A DNA stretch of 64,000 bases from Actinobacillus seminis (GCF_002263215.1 NZ_NLFK01000005.1:124001-188000); one strand, 5' to 3'; positions 1 through 9,000 are shown, counted from the stretch's first letter. Numbers and translations are program-made. Notes: generated by a model from the sequence alone, not told the origin.

Positions 1-709
1 GCCCTTTGTTCTGCAATTGCCAACCATCACGGAACAATCGTTGTGCTAATGCTTGCCCCGACAAGTGATGTTGTGCGAAAAACTGCTCCATCTCACCGGT
101 TTGCATCAATTCGATAAAGCGCATTTGGATCGGTTTATCTTTGATCCAAGCCAAAAATTGTGCAAAATCTTGATCATTCAAGCGTTTCATCAAAACGGAA
201 TTTACTTTCACTTTCTGATAGCCGCATTCAAACGCACGATCAATCCCGCGCATCACTTCATCAAATTTATCCACGCCGGTAATTTGATAAAACATTTTAG
301 CATCAAGGCTATCCACGCTAACATTAATCGAAGTAATGCCCGCAGCTTTCCAAGCCGCCACATCTTTTGCCATACGATAACCGTTGGTGGTCAAAGCGAG
401 GGTTTTGAGTTGCGGAATTTGCGCCAACGTTTCAACAATCGGCAAAAAATCCTTGCGTAAAGTCGGCTCCCCGCCGGTCACGCGAATTTTTTCCGTCCCT
501 AAATCAGCAAATGCCATAGCAAGACGACGAATTTCCGCCAAGGTTAAAAAACTCGGCTTATTCGCTTCCGGTTGATAACCATTCGGCAAGCAATAATTAC
601 AACGAAAATTGCACATATCCGTAATGGATAAACGTAAATAATAATATTGGCGTTGGAACTCATCAATTAAACAAGTCTGCCCAACGTTTTTAATGGGTAT
701 AGTTTGCAT
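1..709 (-). CDS. moaA: GTP 3',8-cyclase MoaA (3' end cut by window edge)
   Basis: Radical-SAM enzyme for the first step of molybdenum cofactor synthesis, turning GTP into 3',8-cyclo-dihydro-GTP. The start ATG is at 709-707 and reads MQTIPIKNVGQT. The radical-SAM cluster motif C33-NFR-C37-NY-C40 is intact and a GGEP motif follows near residue 79. About 236 of the usual ~337 codons are in the window, so the C-terminal part with the second Fe-S cluster is outside it. Upstream lies a structured region that looks like a Moco riboswitch, which fits feedback control by the pathway product. No frame break is seen in the visible part. Confidence 0.95.
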   Translation of the reverse strand, partial: MQTIPIKNVGQTCLIDEFQRQYYYLRLSITDMCNFRCNYCLPNGYQPEANKPSFLTLAEIRRLAMAFADLGTEKIRVTGGEPTLRKDFLPIVETLAQIPQLKTLALTTNGYRMAKDVAAWKAAGITSINVSVDSLDAKMFYQITGVDKFDEVMRGIDRAFECGYQKVKVNSVLMKRLNDQDFAQFLAWIKDKPIQMRFIELMQTGEMEQFFAQHHLSGQALAQRLFRDGWQLQNKG

Positions 710-719
710 GGAACACCTT

Positions 720-842
720 TCTAAAACACGAGAGGATAAACCGTTTCCGGTAATATCCCTGAGCGACATTTTAGTTTACATTGTCGCTGGCATTGCTACC
801 TTATTTGGGCAAACTTAGGTAAAACAAGCTCGGAGTTATGCG
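720..842 (-). promoter_or_regulatory. candidate molybdenum-cofactor (Moco) riboswitch in the moaA leader
   Basis: Just upstream of moaA and on its strand, several helices nest together: a 7-bp stem AGCGACA/TGTCGCT (762-768 with 782-788), an ACCT/AGGT stem (817-820 with 798-801), and a GGATA/TATCC stem (734-738 with 754-758) enclosing a perfect ACCG-GAAA-CGGT hairpin (740-751) with a GNRA tetraloop. Moco-sensing riboswitches are known upstream of moaA in E. coli and Haemophilus and contain a GNRA hairpin. The helices are seen; the family assignment is inferred from position and shape. Confidence 0.6.
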
Positions 843-900
843 ATAAATTCTTGTCTATTGTAAATGATTAATTTCGTTAAAGATATACCTAAAATTTGAT

Positions 901-950
901 CTATTTAACAAAATAGACATTTTTTATTTCATTTTCAATGAAATAAAAAA
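901..950. terminator. AT-rich inverted repeats downstream of the YvcK-like gene
   Basis: A perfect 14-bp inverted repeat (920-933 with 937-950, 3-nt loop) ends in six T or A residues on either strand, and a smaller 6-bp hairpin (901-906 with 911-916) lies beside it. It sits 125 bp past the stop of the YvcK-like gene and before the moaA leader, so it could end transcription in the minus direction. The stem has very little GC, so termination strength is uncertain. The rest of 843-1075 holds one uptake signal (1024-1032) and no gene. Confidence 0.4.
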
Positions 951-1075
951 GCATATAACGATATTTTAAACAAAAAATCTTAAGTAATGAATATAAAATG
1001 CTCTGACAGGAAAGGCGACATAAAAGTGCGGTCAAAATTGACATTATTTTAAGCAGTAAAAAGCAACGAAACGCC

Positions 1076-2002
1076 TCATAATTCGCTTAATATATCATCA
1101 ATGGCTTTGCATAATAACGTGCGATCATGACGATAACTGACATCATCCGCATTCAAGCGACGCGCCATAATTTTGCAATTAAAAGTGCGGTCTTTTTCCG
1201 GCGAGTTTATGGGGATAATCGCGCCATCAATGATTTTTTTCCCAATGACATCATCAATCCAATCAATACGTTCGCTTAAGGACAATGCCGCCACAGGGCT
1301 ATGTTCCACGCCTAAATTATCAATAAAAATTTTTTTCGCAGAACTTTGTTGTAAACTTTGCACAATTTCAGGCAGCAGCAAAGGCGGCATAATACTGGTT
1401 AAAAAGCTGCCGGGACCGAATAAAATCACCTCCGCCTTGTTTAACGCCTCAACCGCTTCCGGTGTCGCGCTCACCAGCGGTACTAAAAATACAGATTTTG
1501 GCAGCACATCCAAATTATCAATCCCGACTTCGCCCACAATACTTTTGCCGGAAGGCAAACTTGCCGCCAAATGCACTGAAGATTCCGACATAGGAATAAT
1601 AAAGGATTTGACGTGCAATAATTCGCGAATAAGGTTCACCGCCTCCGTCGGGCGAACATATAAATTGCCCAAGGCAGTTAACATTAAATTGCCCAAATTA
1701 TGCCCTGCCAACTCCCCTTGCCCACTAAAACGATATTCAAAAAGCGCCGATGCGGTACTCGGTTCCGTAATGATTTGATTTAAACAATTACGCAAATCAC
1801 CCCACGCAATCCCGCCCTGCTGCATACGAATTCGCCCGGTTGAACCGCCATTATCTGTCGTCGTCACAATACCGGTCAAACGTTCTTTCATAAAACTTAA
1901 CGCCGACATCACCCGTCCCAAGCCATGCCCGCCGCCAATAGCGACAATGTGCTTAACCGAATCCAAATACGGATGACGACTGTGCGGCATAAGATCTGAC
2001 AT
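1076..2002 (-). CDS. ybhK: YvcK/YbhK family protein (CofD-like fold)
   Basis: Member of the YvcK family (called gluconeogenesis factor or uridine-diphosphate-sugar-binding protein in other bacteria), with a CofD/2-phospho-L-lactate-transferase-like fold. The glycine-rich loop GGGHGLG is at residues 23-29 and the TTDNGGSTGR signature at 48-57, followed by GDLRN and HNLGNL motifs typical of the family. Its 308 residues match family length. In other bacteria these proteins affect cell shape and carbon use; the biochemical role here is not shown by sequence. It is a lone gene between moaA and glnS. An uptake signal is embedded in the coding sequence at 1183-1191. Confidence 0.88.
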   Translation of the reverse strand: MSDLMPHSRHPYLDSVKHIVAIGGGHGLGRVMSALSFMKERLTGIVTTTDNGGSTGRIRMQQGGIAWGDLRNCLNQIITEPSTASALFEYRFSGQGELAGHNLGNLMLTALGNLYVRPTEAVNLIRELLHVKSFIIPMSESSVHLAASLPSGKSIVGEVGIDNLDVLPKSVFLVPLVSATPEAVEALNKAEVILFGPGSFLTSIMPPLLLPEIVQSLQQSSAKKIFIDNLGVEHSPVAALSLSERIDWIDDVIGKKIIDGAIIPINSPEKDRTFNCKIMARRLNADDVSYRHDRTLLCKAIDDILSEL

Positions 2003-2108
2003 AGTGATTTCCTAAAGTGCGGTCAAATTTTTTGGGATTTTAGCATATTCTCCTTTATCGACAAACCGCGGATAGTGCATTTATTGGTCATTAAAAAAGA
2101 CTGAAATG

Positions 2109-2136
2109 TAAAAAAAGCGGATCAAATTGATCCGCT
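2109..2136 (-). terminator. rho-independent terminator of glnS
   Basis: On the minus strand a 9-bp stem AGCGGATCA/TGATCCGCT with a 3-nt loop is followed by a run of six U residues (plus 2110-2115). It lies 32 bp past the glnS stop. Confidence 0.85.
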
Positions 2137-2167
2137 GTTTTAGCTTATTTTCCTCGCTTAAACGAAA

Positions 2168-3835
2168 TTAAAACCCTTCCTTCAAGCTGACGGTTAAGTT
2201 AAACACTAACCGTTCCGGGCAGTAGTCTTTACTGTCGGCACAATAATAGCCTTCACGCTCAAATTGGTAGACTTTTTCCACAGGCGCATTAGCAAGGCTT
2301 TTTTCCACAAAACCCTGTTTAACCACTAAGGAATTTGGATTTAACACTTCATTAAGATCCTCTGCCGCACTTGGGTTGGCAACAGTAAATAAACGATCAT
2401 AAATGCGAAATTCTGCAGCAAGATTATCTGTGGCAGAGACCCATTGGATAACGCCTTTAACTTTGCGTCCATCCGCCGGATTTTTACCTAACGTATCCGG
2501 ATCATAAGTACAATAAACTGTGGTAATATTCCCTTCGTCGTCTTTTTCCACCCGTTCTGCCTTGATTACGTAAGCATGACGCAAGCGCACTTCTTTACCT
2601 AATACCAAACGTTTATATTGTTTATTCGCCTCCTCGCGAAAATCGGCTTGATCGATATACAATTCTTTGGTGAAAGGCAATTCTCTGGTACCTAATTCTT
2701 CACGATTCGGATGATTTGGCGCCTTAAGCGTTTCGCTGCCACTGAAGTTTTCGATCACAATGCGCAACGGATTAATCACCGCCATGGCGCGCGGTGCATT
2801 GACATTCAGATCATCACGAACACAGCTTTCCAAGGCGCTATATTCCACCACATTATCTTGTTTAGTGACACCGATACGACGGCAAAATTCACGCAAAGAT
2901 TCCGGCGTATAGCCACGACGACGCAGCCCGGAGATGGTCGGCATACGCGGATCGTTCCAACCATCTACAATACCCTCTTCCACTAATTTCAATAACTTAC
3001 GTTTAGATGTTAAGGTATATTCCAAATTTAAACGAGAGAATTCATATTGGTGCGGTAACGGACGTTCAATGGAGATATGCTCCAATATCCAATCATATAA
3101 ACGACGGTTATCTTGGAATTCCAACGTACACAAAGAATGGGTAATCCGCTCAATCGCATCAGAAATACAATGGGTAAAATCGTACATTGGATAAATGCAC
3201 CATTTATCGCCGGTTTGGTGATGGCTGGCAAATTTAATCCGATAAAGCACCGGATCACGCATGACCATAAACGGCGATGCCATATCAATTTTGGCGCGCA
3301 AACTTGCCTTACCTTCTGCAAATTCGCCATTTTTCATTTTTTCAAATAAAGCTAAATTTTCTTCGACACTGCGATCACGATAAGGGCTATTTTTACCGGG
3401 TTCGGTCAATGTGCCGCGATATTCGCGCATTTCTTCCGCCGAAAGCTCATCCACATAAGCCAAGCCTTTTTCAATTAATTCAACAGCATATCCGTACAAT
3501 TGATCAAAATAATCGGAGGCATAACGAGGTTCGCCTTGCCAATGAAATCCCAGCCATTCCACATCTTGCTTAATCGAATCCACATATTCCACATCTTCTT
3601 TCACGGGGTTGGTATCGTCAAAACGTAAATTACATAACCCATTGTAATCTTGTGCAATGCCAAAATTTAAACAAATCGATTTTGCATGACCGATATGTAA
3701 GTAGCCATTAGGCTCCGGCGGGAAACGGGTATAAACATTTTGATGCTTACCGCTTGCCAAATCTTCATCAATAATTTGGCGAATAAAGTTTGTTGGACGG
3801 TGTTCGTTATTCTCTTCAATAGCAGTATGGTTCAT
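2168..3835 (-). CDS. glnS: glutaminyl-tRNA synthetase
   Basis: Class I aminoacyl-tRNA synthetase that charges tRNA-Gln with glutamine in the cytoplasm. The ATP-site HIGH motif is at residues 47-50 within [15 protein letters not shown], and the KMSKS-like loop appears as LTSKRK near residue 275. The C-terminal beta-barrel anticodon-binding region is present ([15 protein letters not shown] and following). The 555 residues match the E. coli enzyme. The gene is alone, divergent from the macAB operon, and has its own terminator. Confidence 0.97.
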   Translation of the reverse strand: MNHTAIEENNEHRPTNFIRQIIDEDLASGKHQNVYTRFPPEPNGYLHIGHAKSICLNFGIAQDYNGLCNLRFDDTNPVKEDVEYVDSIKQDVEWLGFHWQGEPRYASDYFDQLYGYAVELIEKGLAYVDELSAEEMREYRGTLTEPGKNSPYRDRSVEENLALFEKMKNGEFAEGKASLRAKIDMASPFMVMRDPVLYRIKFASHHQTGDKWCIYPMYDFTHCISDAIERITHSLCTLEFQDNRRLYDWILEHISIERPLPHQYEFSRLNLEYTLTSKRKLLKLVEEGIVDGWNDPRMPTISGLRRRGYTPESLREFCRRIGVTKQDNVVEYSALESCVRDDLNVNAPRAMAVINPLRIVIENFSGSETLKAPNHPNREELGTRELPFTKELYIDQADFREEANKQYKRLVLGKEVRLRHAYVIKAERVEKDDEGNITTVYCTYDPDTLGKNPADGRKVKGVIQWVSATDNLAAEFRIYDRLFTVANPSAAEDLNEVLNPNSLVVKQGFVEKSLANAPVEKVYQFEREGYYCADSKDYCPERLVFNLTVSLKEGF

Positions 3836-3947
3836 TTTAACCTCATGTGAACTAATTCTTCTGACATAATTTGACTATTTTACAATGTTTGTATCCGGAA
3901 TACAAAGTGCGGTTGTTTTTTCAGTTTTTTAAATAATTTCTTGTTCT

Positions 3948-4007
3948 TCTTAAGTGAAATGTTAAAATGAACAAACATTCATTCATTAAATAACATTTCA
4001 CTTAAGA
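3948..4007. repeat. long inverted repeat with nested operator-like palindrome ahead of macA
   Basis: Perfect 17-bp arms at 3948-3964 and 3991-4007 (left arm TCTTAAGTGAAATGTTA) are separated by a 26-nt loop. Inside the loop AATGAA (3966-3971) and TTCATT (3978-3983) form a second palindrome typical in shape of TetR/AcrR-type operators. A possible -10 TATACT is at 4017-4022. The position just ahead of an efflux operon suggests repressor binding. No TetR-type gene is adjacent, so the binding protein is unknown. Confidence 0.55.
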
Positions 4008-4094
4008 TTTGATTTCTATACTGGTCAGCACATCATTTGAGGAATAAAAAATTGAGGATCATATGACCAAAAAACGTCTTTTTTACTTTTTATT

Positions 4095-5225
4095 GTGATC
4101 TCCGCTGTCGTTGCCGGCTATTTCTACTTCGGCAAAAATACGGACAACCAAATTACTTACCTCACGGAAACCGTACAACGTGGCAATTTGCAAAAAAACG
4201 TAGTCGCAACCGGCACTGTAAGGGCTTACAATCGCGTTGAAGTCGGTGCGCAAGTTTCAGGAAAAATTGAAAAAATTTATGTCACCTTGGGACAAAAAGT
4301 CAAAGCCGGGGAAATAATTGCGGAAATTGACTCTTCAACGCAGCGAAACACTTTGGACACTGCCTCCGCTAAACTTGCCGCTTATCAAGCGCAATTAAAA
4401 GCGCGCAAAGTTGCCTACAGCGTCGCCAAATCGTCTTACAATCGGTTAGCAAAATTATATGTGAAAAAATCCGCGAGTTTAGATGAGTTTGAACATGCAA
4501 AAGACACGTTGGCCAGTGCAGAAGCCGCGATTGACGAAACCAATGCCTTGATTAAACAAGCGGAAATTGAACTAAGTAATGCAAAAACCAATTTGGGGTA
4601 TACTAAAATCGTCGCGCCAATTGATGCCACCGTAATTTCTATTCCCGTTTCTGTGGGACAAACCGTTAACGCCAATCAAACAACACCAACCATTGTGCAA
4701 GTGGCGGATTTAAGCAAAGTGCTGATTAAACCGGAAATTTCCGAAGGGGATATTATCAAAGTAAATGCCGGCATGACGGTAGCGTTCTCTACCCTTTCCG
4801 ATCCGGATACAGTTTATCATGCCAAAATTGATTCCGTTGATCCGGCAATGACCACCTTAACCGATAACGAATATAAAGAAAGCATTTCTGACACCAACGC
4901 CATTTATTACTATGCTAACCTCGTTGTGGATAATCCGGACAATAAATTGCGTATCGGCATGACAACTCAAAACCATATTACTATTGCTAATGTAGAAAAT
5001 GTGCTGTTAGTACCAACCATTACGCTGAAAAGACAAAAAAATAAAGTATTTGTGAATGTGCTGATCGCAGATAATCAGGTGGAACAGCGCGAAGTGGAAA
5101 TTGGGATAAATGACGATATCAATACACAAATTTTATCCGGTTTACAAGAGGGCGAAAAAGTGATTTCCTCTCAAGTGACCGCCGGTGAAACCGTCGGCGC
5201 AGTTCGTCGTCCGAGAATGTTCTAA
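4095..5225 (+). CDS. macA: MacA-type efflux periplasmic adaptor subunit (5' end frameshifted)
   Basis: Membrane-fusion adaptor that links an inner-membrane MacB pump to an outer-membrane channel and stimulates MacB ATPase activity. After an N-terminal hydrophobic anchor (SAVVAGYFYF) come the biotinyl/lipoyl-like half (VGAQVSGKIEKIYVTLGQKV), a long coiled-coil hairpin of about 100 residues, the second lipoyl half (NLGYTKIVAPIDATV) and beta-barrel domains. The open frame here begins with GTG 4095. A much better ribosome site, GAGG at 4054-4057, precedes ATG 4063, which reads MTKKRLFYFLL and then hits TGA. One extra base in the A6 or T6 run would join it to this frame and give a complete signal anchor. 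The reading frame ends 17 bp before macB. Confidence 0.9.
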   Translation: MISAVVAGYFYFGKNTDNQITYLTETVQRGNLQKNVVATGTVRAYNRVEVGAQVSGKIEKIYVTLGQKVKAGEIIAEIDSSTQRNTLDTASAKLAAYQAQLKARKVAYSVAKSSYNRLAKLYVKKSASLDEFEHAKDTLASAEAAIDETNALIKQAEIELSNAKTNLGYTKIVAPIDATVISIPVSVGQTVNANQTTPTIVQVADLSKVLIKPEISEGDIIKVNAGMTVAFSTLSDPDTVYHAKIDSVDPAMTTLTDNEYKESISDTNAIYYYANLVVDNPDNKLRIGMTTQNHITIANVENVLLVPTITLKRQKNKVFVNVLIADNQVEQREVEIGINDDINTQILSGLQEGEKVISSQVTAGETVGAVRRPRMF

Positions 5226-5242
5226 AGTGCGGTTGGTTTGTT

Positions 5243-7177
5243 ATGAATATTATTGAAATTAAGCAACTAAATCGCTTTTTTGGCGAAGATGAAAATCGTA
5301 CTCATATTTTAAAAGATATAGATTTAGAAATTAAAAAAGGCGATTTTGTTGCCATTATCGGGCAATCCGGTTCCGGAAAATCCACTTTAATGAATATTAT
5401 CGGCTGCTTAGATACCGCCACATCCGGCTCTTATCTAATCGCCGATACGGAAGTCAGCCGCCTGAATTCAGATCAACTCTCCGAACTGCGTCAAAAGAAA
5501 TTTGGCTTTATTTTCCAACGTTATAATCTGCTTTCGACCCTAAGTGCGGTGGAAAATGTCGCACTTCCGGCGATTTATGCCGGCATGGATCAAAAATCTC
5601 GCCTAAAACGCGCCGCACTTTTACTGGAAAAATTAGGATTGAGCGATCGACTGCAAAATAAACCCGGTCAACTTTCCGGCGGTCAGCAACAACGGGTCAG
5701 TATTGCGCGAGCGTTGATGAACGGCGGCGATATTATTTTAGCGGATGAGCCGACCGGCGCCTTGGACAGTAAAAGCGGCGAAAACGTCATGGAAATCTTG
5801 CAGCAATTGCATCAAGAAGGACACACCATTATTTTGGTCACCCACGATCAGCAAGTTGCCAATTTTGCCAATCGGATCATTGAAATTAAAGATGGTCGCA
5901 TTATCGAAGATCAGCGTAAATCCGATTTTACCGGCAGAAAAATACCATTCCCGGAGGTAAAAAAAAGTCGTTTTAATTTCTATAAAGATCAATTTATCGA
6001 ATCCTTTAATATGTCGGTTAAAGCCATTATTGCCCATAAACTGCGCTCGCTTTTAACCATGCTGGGGATTATTATTGGGATTACCTCGGTGGTTTGTGTA
6101 GTAGCCTTAGGAAACGGTTCGCAACAAAAAATCCTTGCCAATATTAATTCCATGGGAACTAATACCATGGATGTGTATAACGGAACGGGATTTGGTGATC
6201 GGCGTTCGGAAAAAATGCAAAATCTGACCATTGATGATGCCAATATGCTTGGACGCCAACGTTATATCGAAAGCGTCACGCCAAATACCAGCGTAAACGG
6301 TACCTTAGTCTTTGAAAATAAAGATTTTACAGCACAGGTACAAGGCGTTGGTGAACAATTTTTTGATGTAAAAGGGCTAAGCTTACAGCAAGGATCCTTG
6401 TTTAGCGCAAAAGATGTAAAAAATAGCGAATCGGTAGCAGTAATTGATGATAATACGTTGCAAGAAGTGTTTAACAAGCAAAATCCATTGGGTAAAATTT
6501 TGATGTTAAACAAAAAACCATTGCGCGTGATCGGCGTGGTGGCAACGTCTAAAACAATGGGCATGAACAGTTCAAGCTTAAAAATTTATATTCCTTATAC
6601 TACTGCAATGAACAAAATTTCCGGAGATCAAAAAATAGCTTCCATTACGCTTAAAGTGCGTGATGATGTGAATTCTTCCGTTGCGGAAAAAGATGTAACC
6701 GCCTTGTTACGTGCTCGACATGGCAAAAAAGACTTTTTTACCATGAATACCGATACGATTAAGCAAACCGTAGAAAGTACCACCAATACCATGCGCCTGT
6801 TAATCTCATCTATCGCGTTGATCTCACTGGTGGTTGGCGGTATTGGCGTGATGAATATCATGTTAGTTTCGGTCACTGAACGCACCAAAGAAATCGGCGT
6901 GCGCATGGCAATTGGCGCAAGGCAATCGAATATATTACAGCAATTTTTAATTGAAGCAGTATTAATTTGTATGATCGGCGGGCTTACCGGTATTGTGTTT
7001 GCCTTGTTATTTGGCACGCTATTTAACTCGCTGATGACCGATTTTGCCATGATTTTCTCTAATTGGTCGATTATCGCCGCCGTATTATGTTCTACATTAA
7101 TCGGCGTGGTATTTGGCTATATGCCGGCAAAAAATGCCGCGCAATTAGATCCGATAAATGCCTTAGCAAGAGAATAA
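5243..7177 (+). CDS. macB: MacB-type ABC transporter, ATPase fused to permease
   Basis: Inner-membrane ABC exporter of macrolides, lipopeptides or heat-stable peptides that works with MacA and a TolC-like channel. The N-terminal 220 residues form the ATPase: Walker A GQSGSGKST, signature LSGGQQQR, Walker B ILADEPTGALDS and H-loop THD. A transmembrane helix near residue 270 leads to a large periplasmic domain, and three C-terminal helices form the FtsX-like part (ERTKEIGVRMAIGARQ). Its 644 residues match MacB. An uptake signal fills the 17-bp gap after macA, so the two genes are almost certainly cotranscribed. Confidence 0.95.
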   Translation: MNIIEIKQLNRFFGEDENRTHILKDIDLEIKKGDFVAIIGQSGSGKSTLMNIIGCLDTATSGSYLIADTEVSRLNSDQLSELRQKKFGFIFQRYNLLSTLSAVENVALPAIYAGMDQKSRLKRAALLLEKLGLSDRLQNKPGQLSGGQQQRVSIARALMNGGDIILADEPTGALDSKSGENVMEILQQLHQEGHTIILVTHDQQVANFANRIIEIKDGRIIEDQRKSDFTGRKIPFPEVKKSRFNFYKDQFIESFNMSVKAIIAHKLRSLLTMLGIIIGITSVVCVVALGNGSQQKILANINSMGTNTMDVYNGTGFGDRRSEKMQNLTIDDANMLGRQRYIESVTPNTSVNGTLVFENKDFTAQVQGVGEQFFDVKGLSLQQGSLFSAKDVKNSESVAVIDDNTLQEVFNKQNPLGKILMLNKKPLRVIGVVATSKTMGMNSSSLKIYIPYTTAMNKISGDQKIASITLKVRDDVNSSVAEKDVTALLRARHGKKDFFTMNTDTIKQTVESTTNTMRLLISSIALISLVVGGIGVMNIMLVSVTERTKEIGVRMAIGARQSNILQQFLIEAVLICMIGGLTGIVFALLFGTLFNSLMTDFAMIFSNWSIIAAVLCSTLIGVVFGYMPAKNAAQLDPINALARE

Positions 7178-7215
7178 GGTTTTGTAATAATGATTTTATT
7201 TGATAAAATCCGATT

Positions 7216-7244
7216 AAAAGTGCGGTCAAAATCACCGCACTTTT
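7216..7244. terminator. uptake-signal dyad forming a terminator-like hairpin
   Basis: Two oppositely oriented uptake signals make perfect 11-bp arms (AAAAGTGCGGT 7216-7226 and ACCGCACTTTT 7234-7244) around a 7-nt loop, ending in four T. Paired uptake signals acting as terminators are known in Pasteurellaceae. Because the outer-membrane factor gene follows 25 bp later, it may act as a partial attenuator inside the operon. Confidence 0.65.
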
Positions 7245-7268
7245 CCCATGACTTTAAAGGAAAAAAAG

Positions 7269-8639
7269 ATGTTAAAACTAAGTAAATTAACGTTGAGCGT
7301 GATGTTTTCTACTGCCCTAATTGGTTGTGCCAATCTTGACGATTCGTACAATAATGCTCAAGCCGATTTTCAACAATATCAAGACTTAACCCAACAATAT
7401 CATATTCAAGAGAATTGGTGGACATTATACCGCGATCCGCAGCTTAACCGCTTAGTGGAACAAGCGCTTGCGAGTAACAAAGATTTGGCAAAAGCAGCTA
7501 TTTCCGTCAATATGGCATTATACCAAGCCAATTTAGTCGGCGCCGATCTTGTGCCGAATTTTAGCGGAAGTACCAGTTCTTCAGCGCGAAAAAATATTAC
7601 TGATGGTGGCAAGTCAACCCTTTCTCACACCGGCGCATTAGAAGTCAGCTATACCGTGGATTTATGGCGTCGTTTAGCTGATACCGCATCAGCCGCGGAA
7701 TGGTTCCATGCTGCCACCCAACAAGATATGGAAACCGCACGTATTTCATTAATTAATGCTGTGGTCACCACTTATTATCAGTTGGCATATTTAAATGATG
7801 CGATTGATGTCACGAATCAAACAATTAATTATTACTCGCAAATTAACCGCATTATGCAAAATAAATTAAGTCAAGGAGTCGCTGACAGCGCCAGTACCGA
7901 CCAAGCACAACAAGCAGTATTGACTGCACGTAATACCTTGATTAATTATAAAACCATGAAGAAAAATACTGAATCTGCCTTGCGTAATTTACTTAACTTA
8001 AAACCAAGCGATGCGCTAAACGTGAAATATCCGCATATTTTAAATGTGAAAAATACCGGCGTAAATTTAAATGTTCCACTTTCTACTATTGCCAATCGCC
8101 CTGACTTAAAAGCCTCACAATATCGCTTAAACAGTGCATTTAAAGATGCAAAAGCTATGCAAAAAAGCTGGTTCCCGAGCATCACGCTTGGCGGAAGCCT
8201 TTCTTCCAGCGGGACTCATGTTAATAACGCCTTTGAAACCGGTTTTGCCGCCGGAACAGTGACAATCAGTTTGCCGTTCTTAAGTTGGAATAAGGTAAAA
8301 TGGAATGTGAAACTTTCCGAAGCTAAATATGAACAAGCGCTAGTGAATTTTGAACAAAGTATCACGACCGCATTAAATGATGTGGATAAAAACTACTACG
8401 CTTATACCCAATCGCGTGAAAATTTATCCAATTTACAACAAACCTATATTTACAACCAACGTATTACCCAATACTACAAAAATCGCTATGATGCCGGTTT
8501 ATCCGAGTTGAAAGATTGGTTAACCGCCGCCAATACCGAGAAAAATTCGCAACTTTCTATTTTAAACGCCAAATATAGCGTTATTCAAAATGAAAACGCG
8601 GTTTATAGCGCTATGGGCGGTTATTATTCAGGGCGATAA
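7269..8639 (+). CDS. TolC/NodT-type outer-membrane efflux lipoprotein
   Basis: Outer-membrane channel component of a tripartite efflux system. The start ATG 7269 is chosen because AAAGGA (7256-7261) gives good spacing and the product then begins MLKLSKLTLSVMFSTALIGC, a lipoprotein signal peptide with lipobox LIGC; an in-frame ATG at 7248 would add seven charged residues. Two outer-membrane efflux repeats follow, with the conserved NWW and PSITLGGSL segments. It is 456 residues long and lies directly behind macA and macB, so it most likely serves that pump. A CmeC/NodT name would be equally fair. Confidence 0.9.
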   Translation: MLKLSKLTLSVMFSTALIGCANLDDSYNNAQADFQQYQDLTQQYHIQENWWTLYRDPQLNRLVEQALASNKDLAKAAISVNMALYQANLVGADLVPNFSGSTSSSARKNITDGGKSTLSHTGALEVSYTVDLWRRLADTASAAEWFHAATQQDMETARISLINAVVTTYYQLAYLNDAIDVTNQTINYYSQINRIMQNKLSQGVADSASTDQAQQAVLTARNTLINYKTMKKNTESALRNLLNLKPSDALNVKYPHILNVKNTGVNLNVPLSTIANRPDLKASQYRLNSAFKDAKAMQKSWFPSITLGGSLSSSGTHVNNAFETGFAAGTVTISLPFLSWNKVKWNVKLSEAKYEQALVNFEQSITTALNDVDKNYYAYTQSRENLSNLQQTYIYNQRITQYYKNRYDAGLSELKDWLTAANTEKNSQLSILNAKYSVIQNENAVYSAMGGYYSGR

Positions 8640-8652
8640 AAACATAAAGCCA

Positions 8653-8714
8653 GACAGTATCTGCACCTTAAGCATTAGAGGAAAACTAATTGATTAAGGT
8701 GCAGATTACCTGTC
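8653..8714. repeat. 62-bp near-perfect hairpin at the end of the efflux operon
   Basis: Nested arms GACAG/CTGTC, ATCTGCACCTTAA/TTAAGGTGCAGAT (perfect 13 bp, 8659-8671 with 8694-8706) and ATTAG/CTAAT fold the whole stretch into one stem. It starts 13 bp past the stop of the outer-membrane factor gene and can terminate that operon. The ATCTGCACCTTAA arm is also found at 45185-45197, after argS, which suggests a mobile origin. Confidence 0.6.
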
Positions 8715-9000
8715 GCTTTTCCTTGTAATTCTGTTGTTTTTGAGCCGTCTTTGTTTTCAGTGGTTACGTCGACATTTTTCCCATATTCATCAGTTTCATA
8801 ACCCCAATTTCTTTTGGGTTCTTTCCATCGCCTGCTATCATACTGCCGCCGACACCCAAACTCGAACCCAAGTAATCAGCATCGTTCTGAATATCCGAAT
8901 AAATTTAGTGATTTCTTCGTTTTGGTAATACGTGTTTTTATCGGACACAATAGACACTTTTTCCTTGGCAAAAATACTTAAAGCCCTATCTGCTACCACA
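8708..9000 (-). pseudogene. scrambled fragment of a large secreted adhesin (tentative)
   Basis: The minus strand reads as pieces in three frames: ALSIFAKEKVSIVSDKNTYY and the following QNEEITK (about 8905-8982), then IQNDADYLGSSLGVGGSMIA, then GYETDEYGKNVDVTTENKDG running to a stop near 8675. At least two frameshifts separate them. The first piece resembles the repeats of filamentous-haemagglutinin-type exoproteins; this likeness is from memory and weak. The upstream side is cut abruptly at the transposase remnant near 9000. Confidence 0.4.

Noticed and set aside
1173-1778. 201-codon open frame on the plus strand inside the YvcK-like gene
   Set aside because: It is fully antisense to a well-supported gene, has no family features, and arises from the codon bias of the minus strand.
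8734-8928. Short plus-strand frame after the efflux operon
   Set aside because: No ribosome site or recognisable motif; the minus strand of the same stretch reads as adhesin-like pieces.
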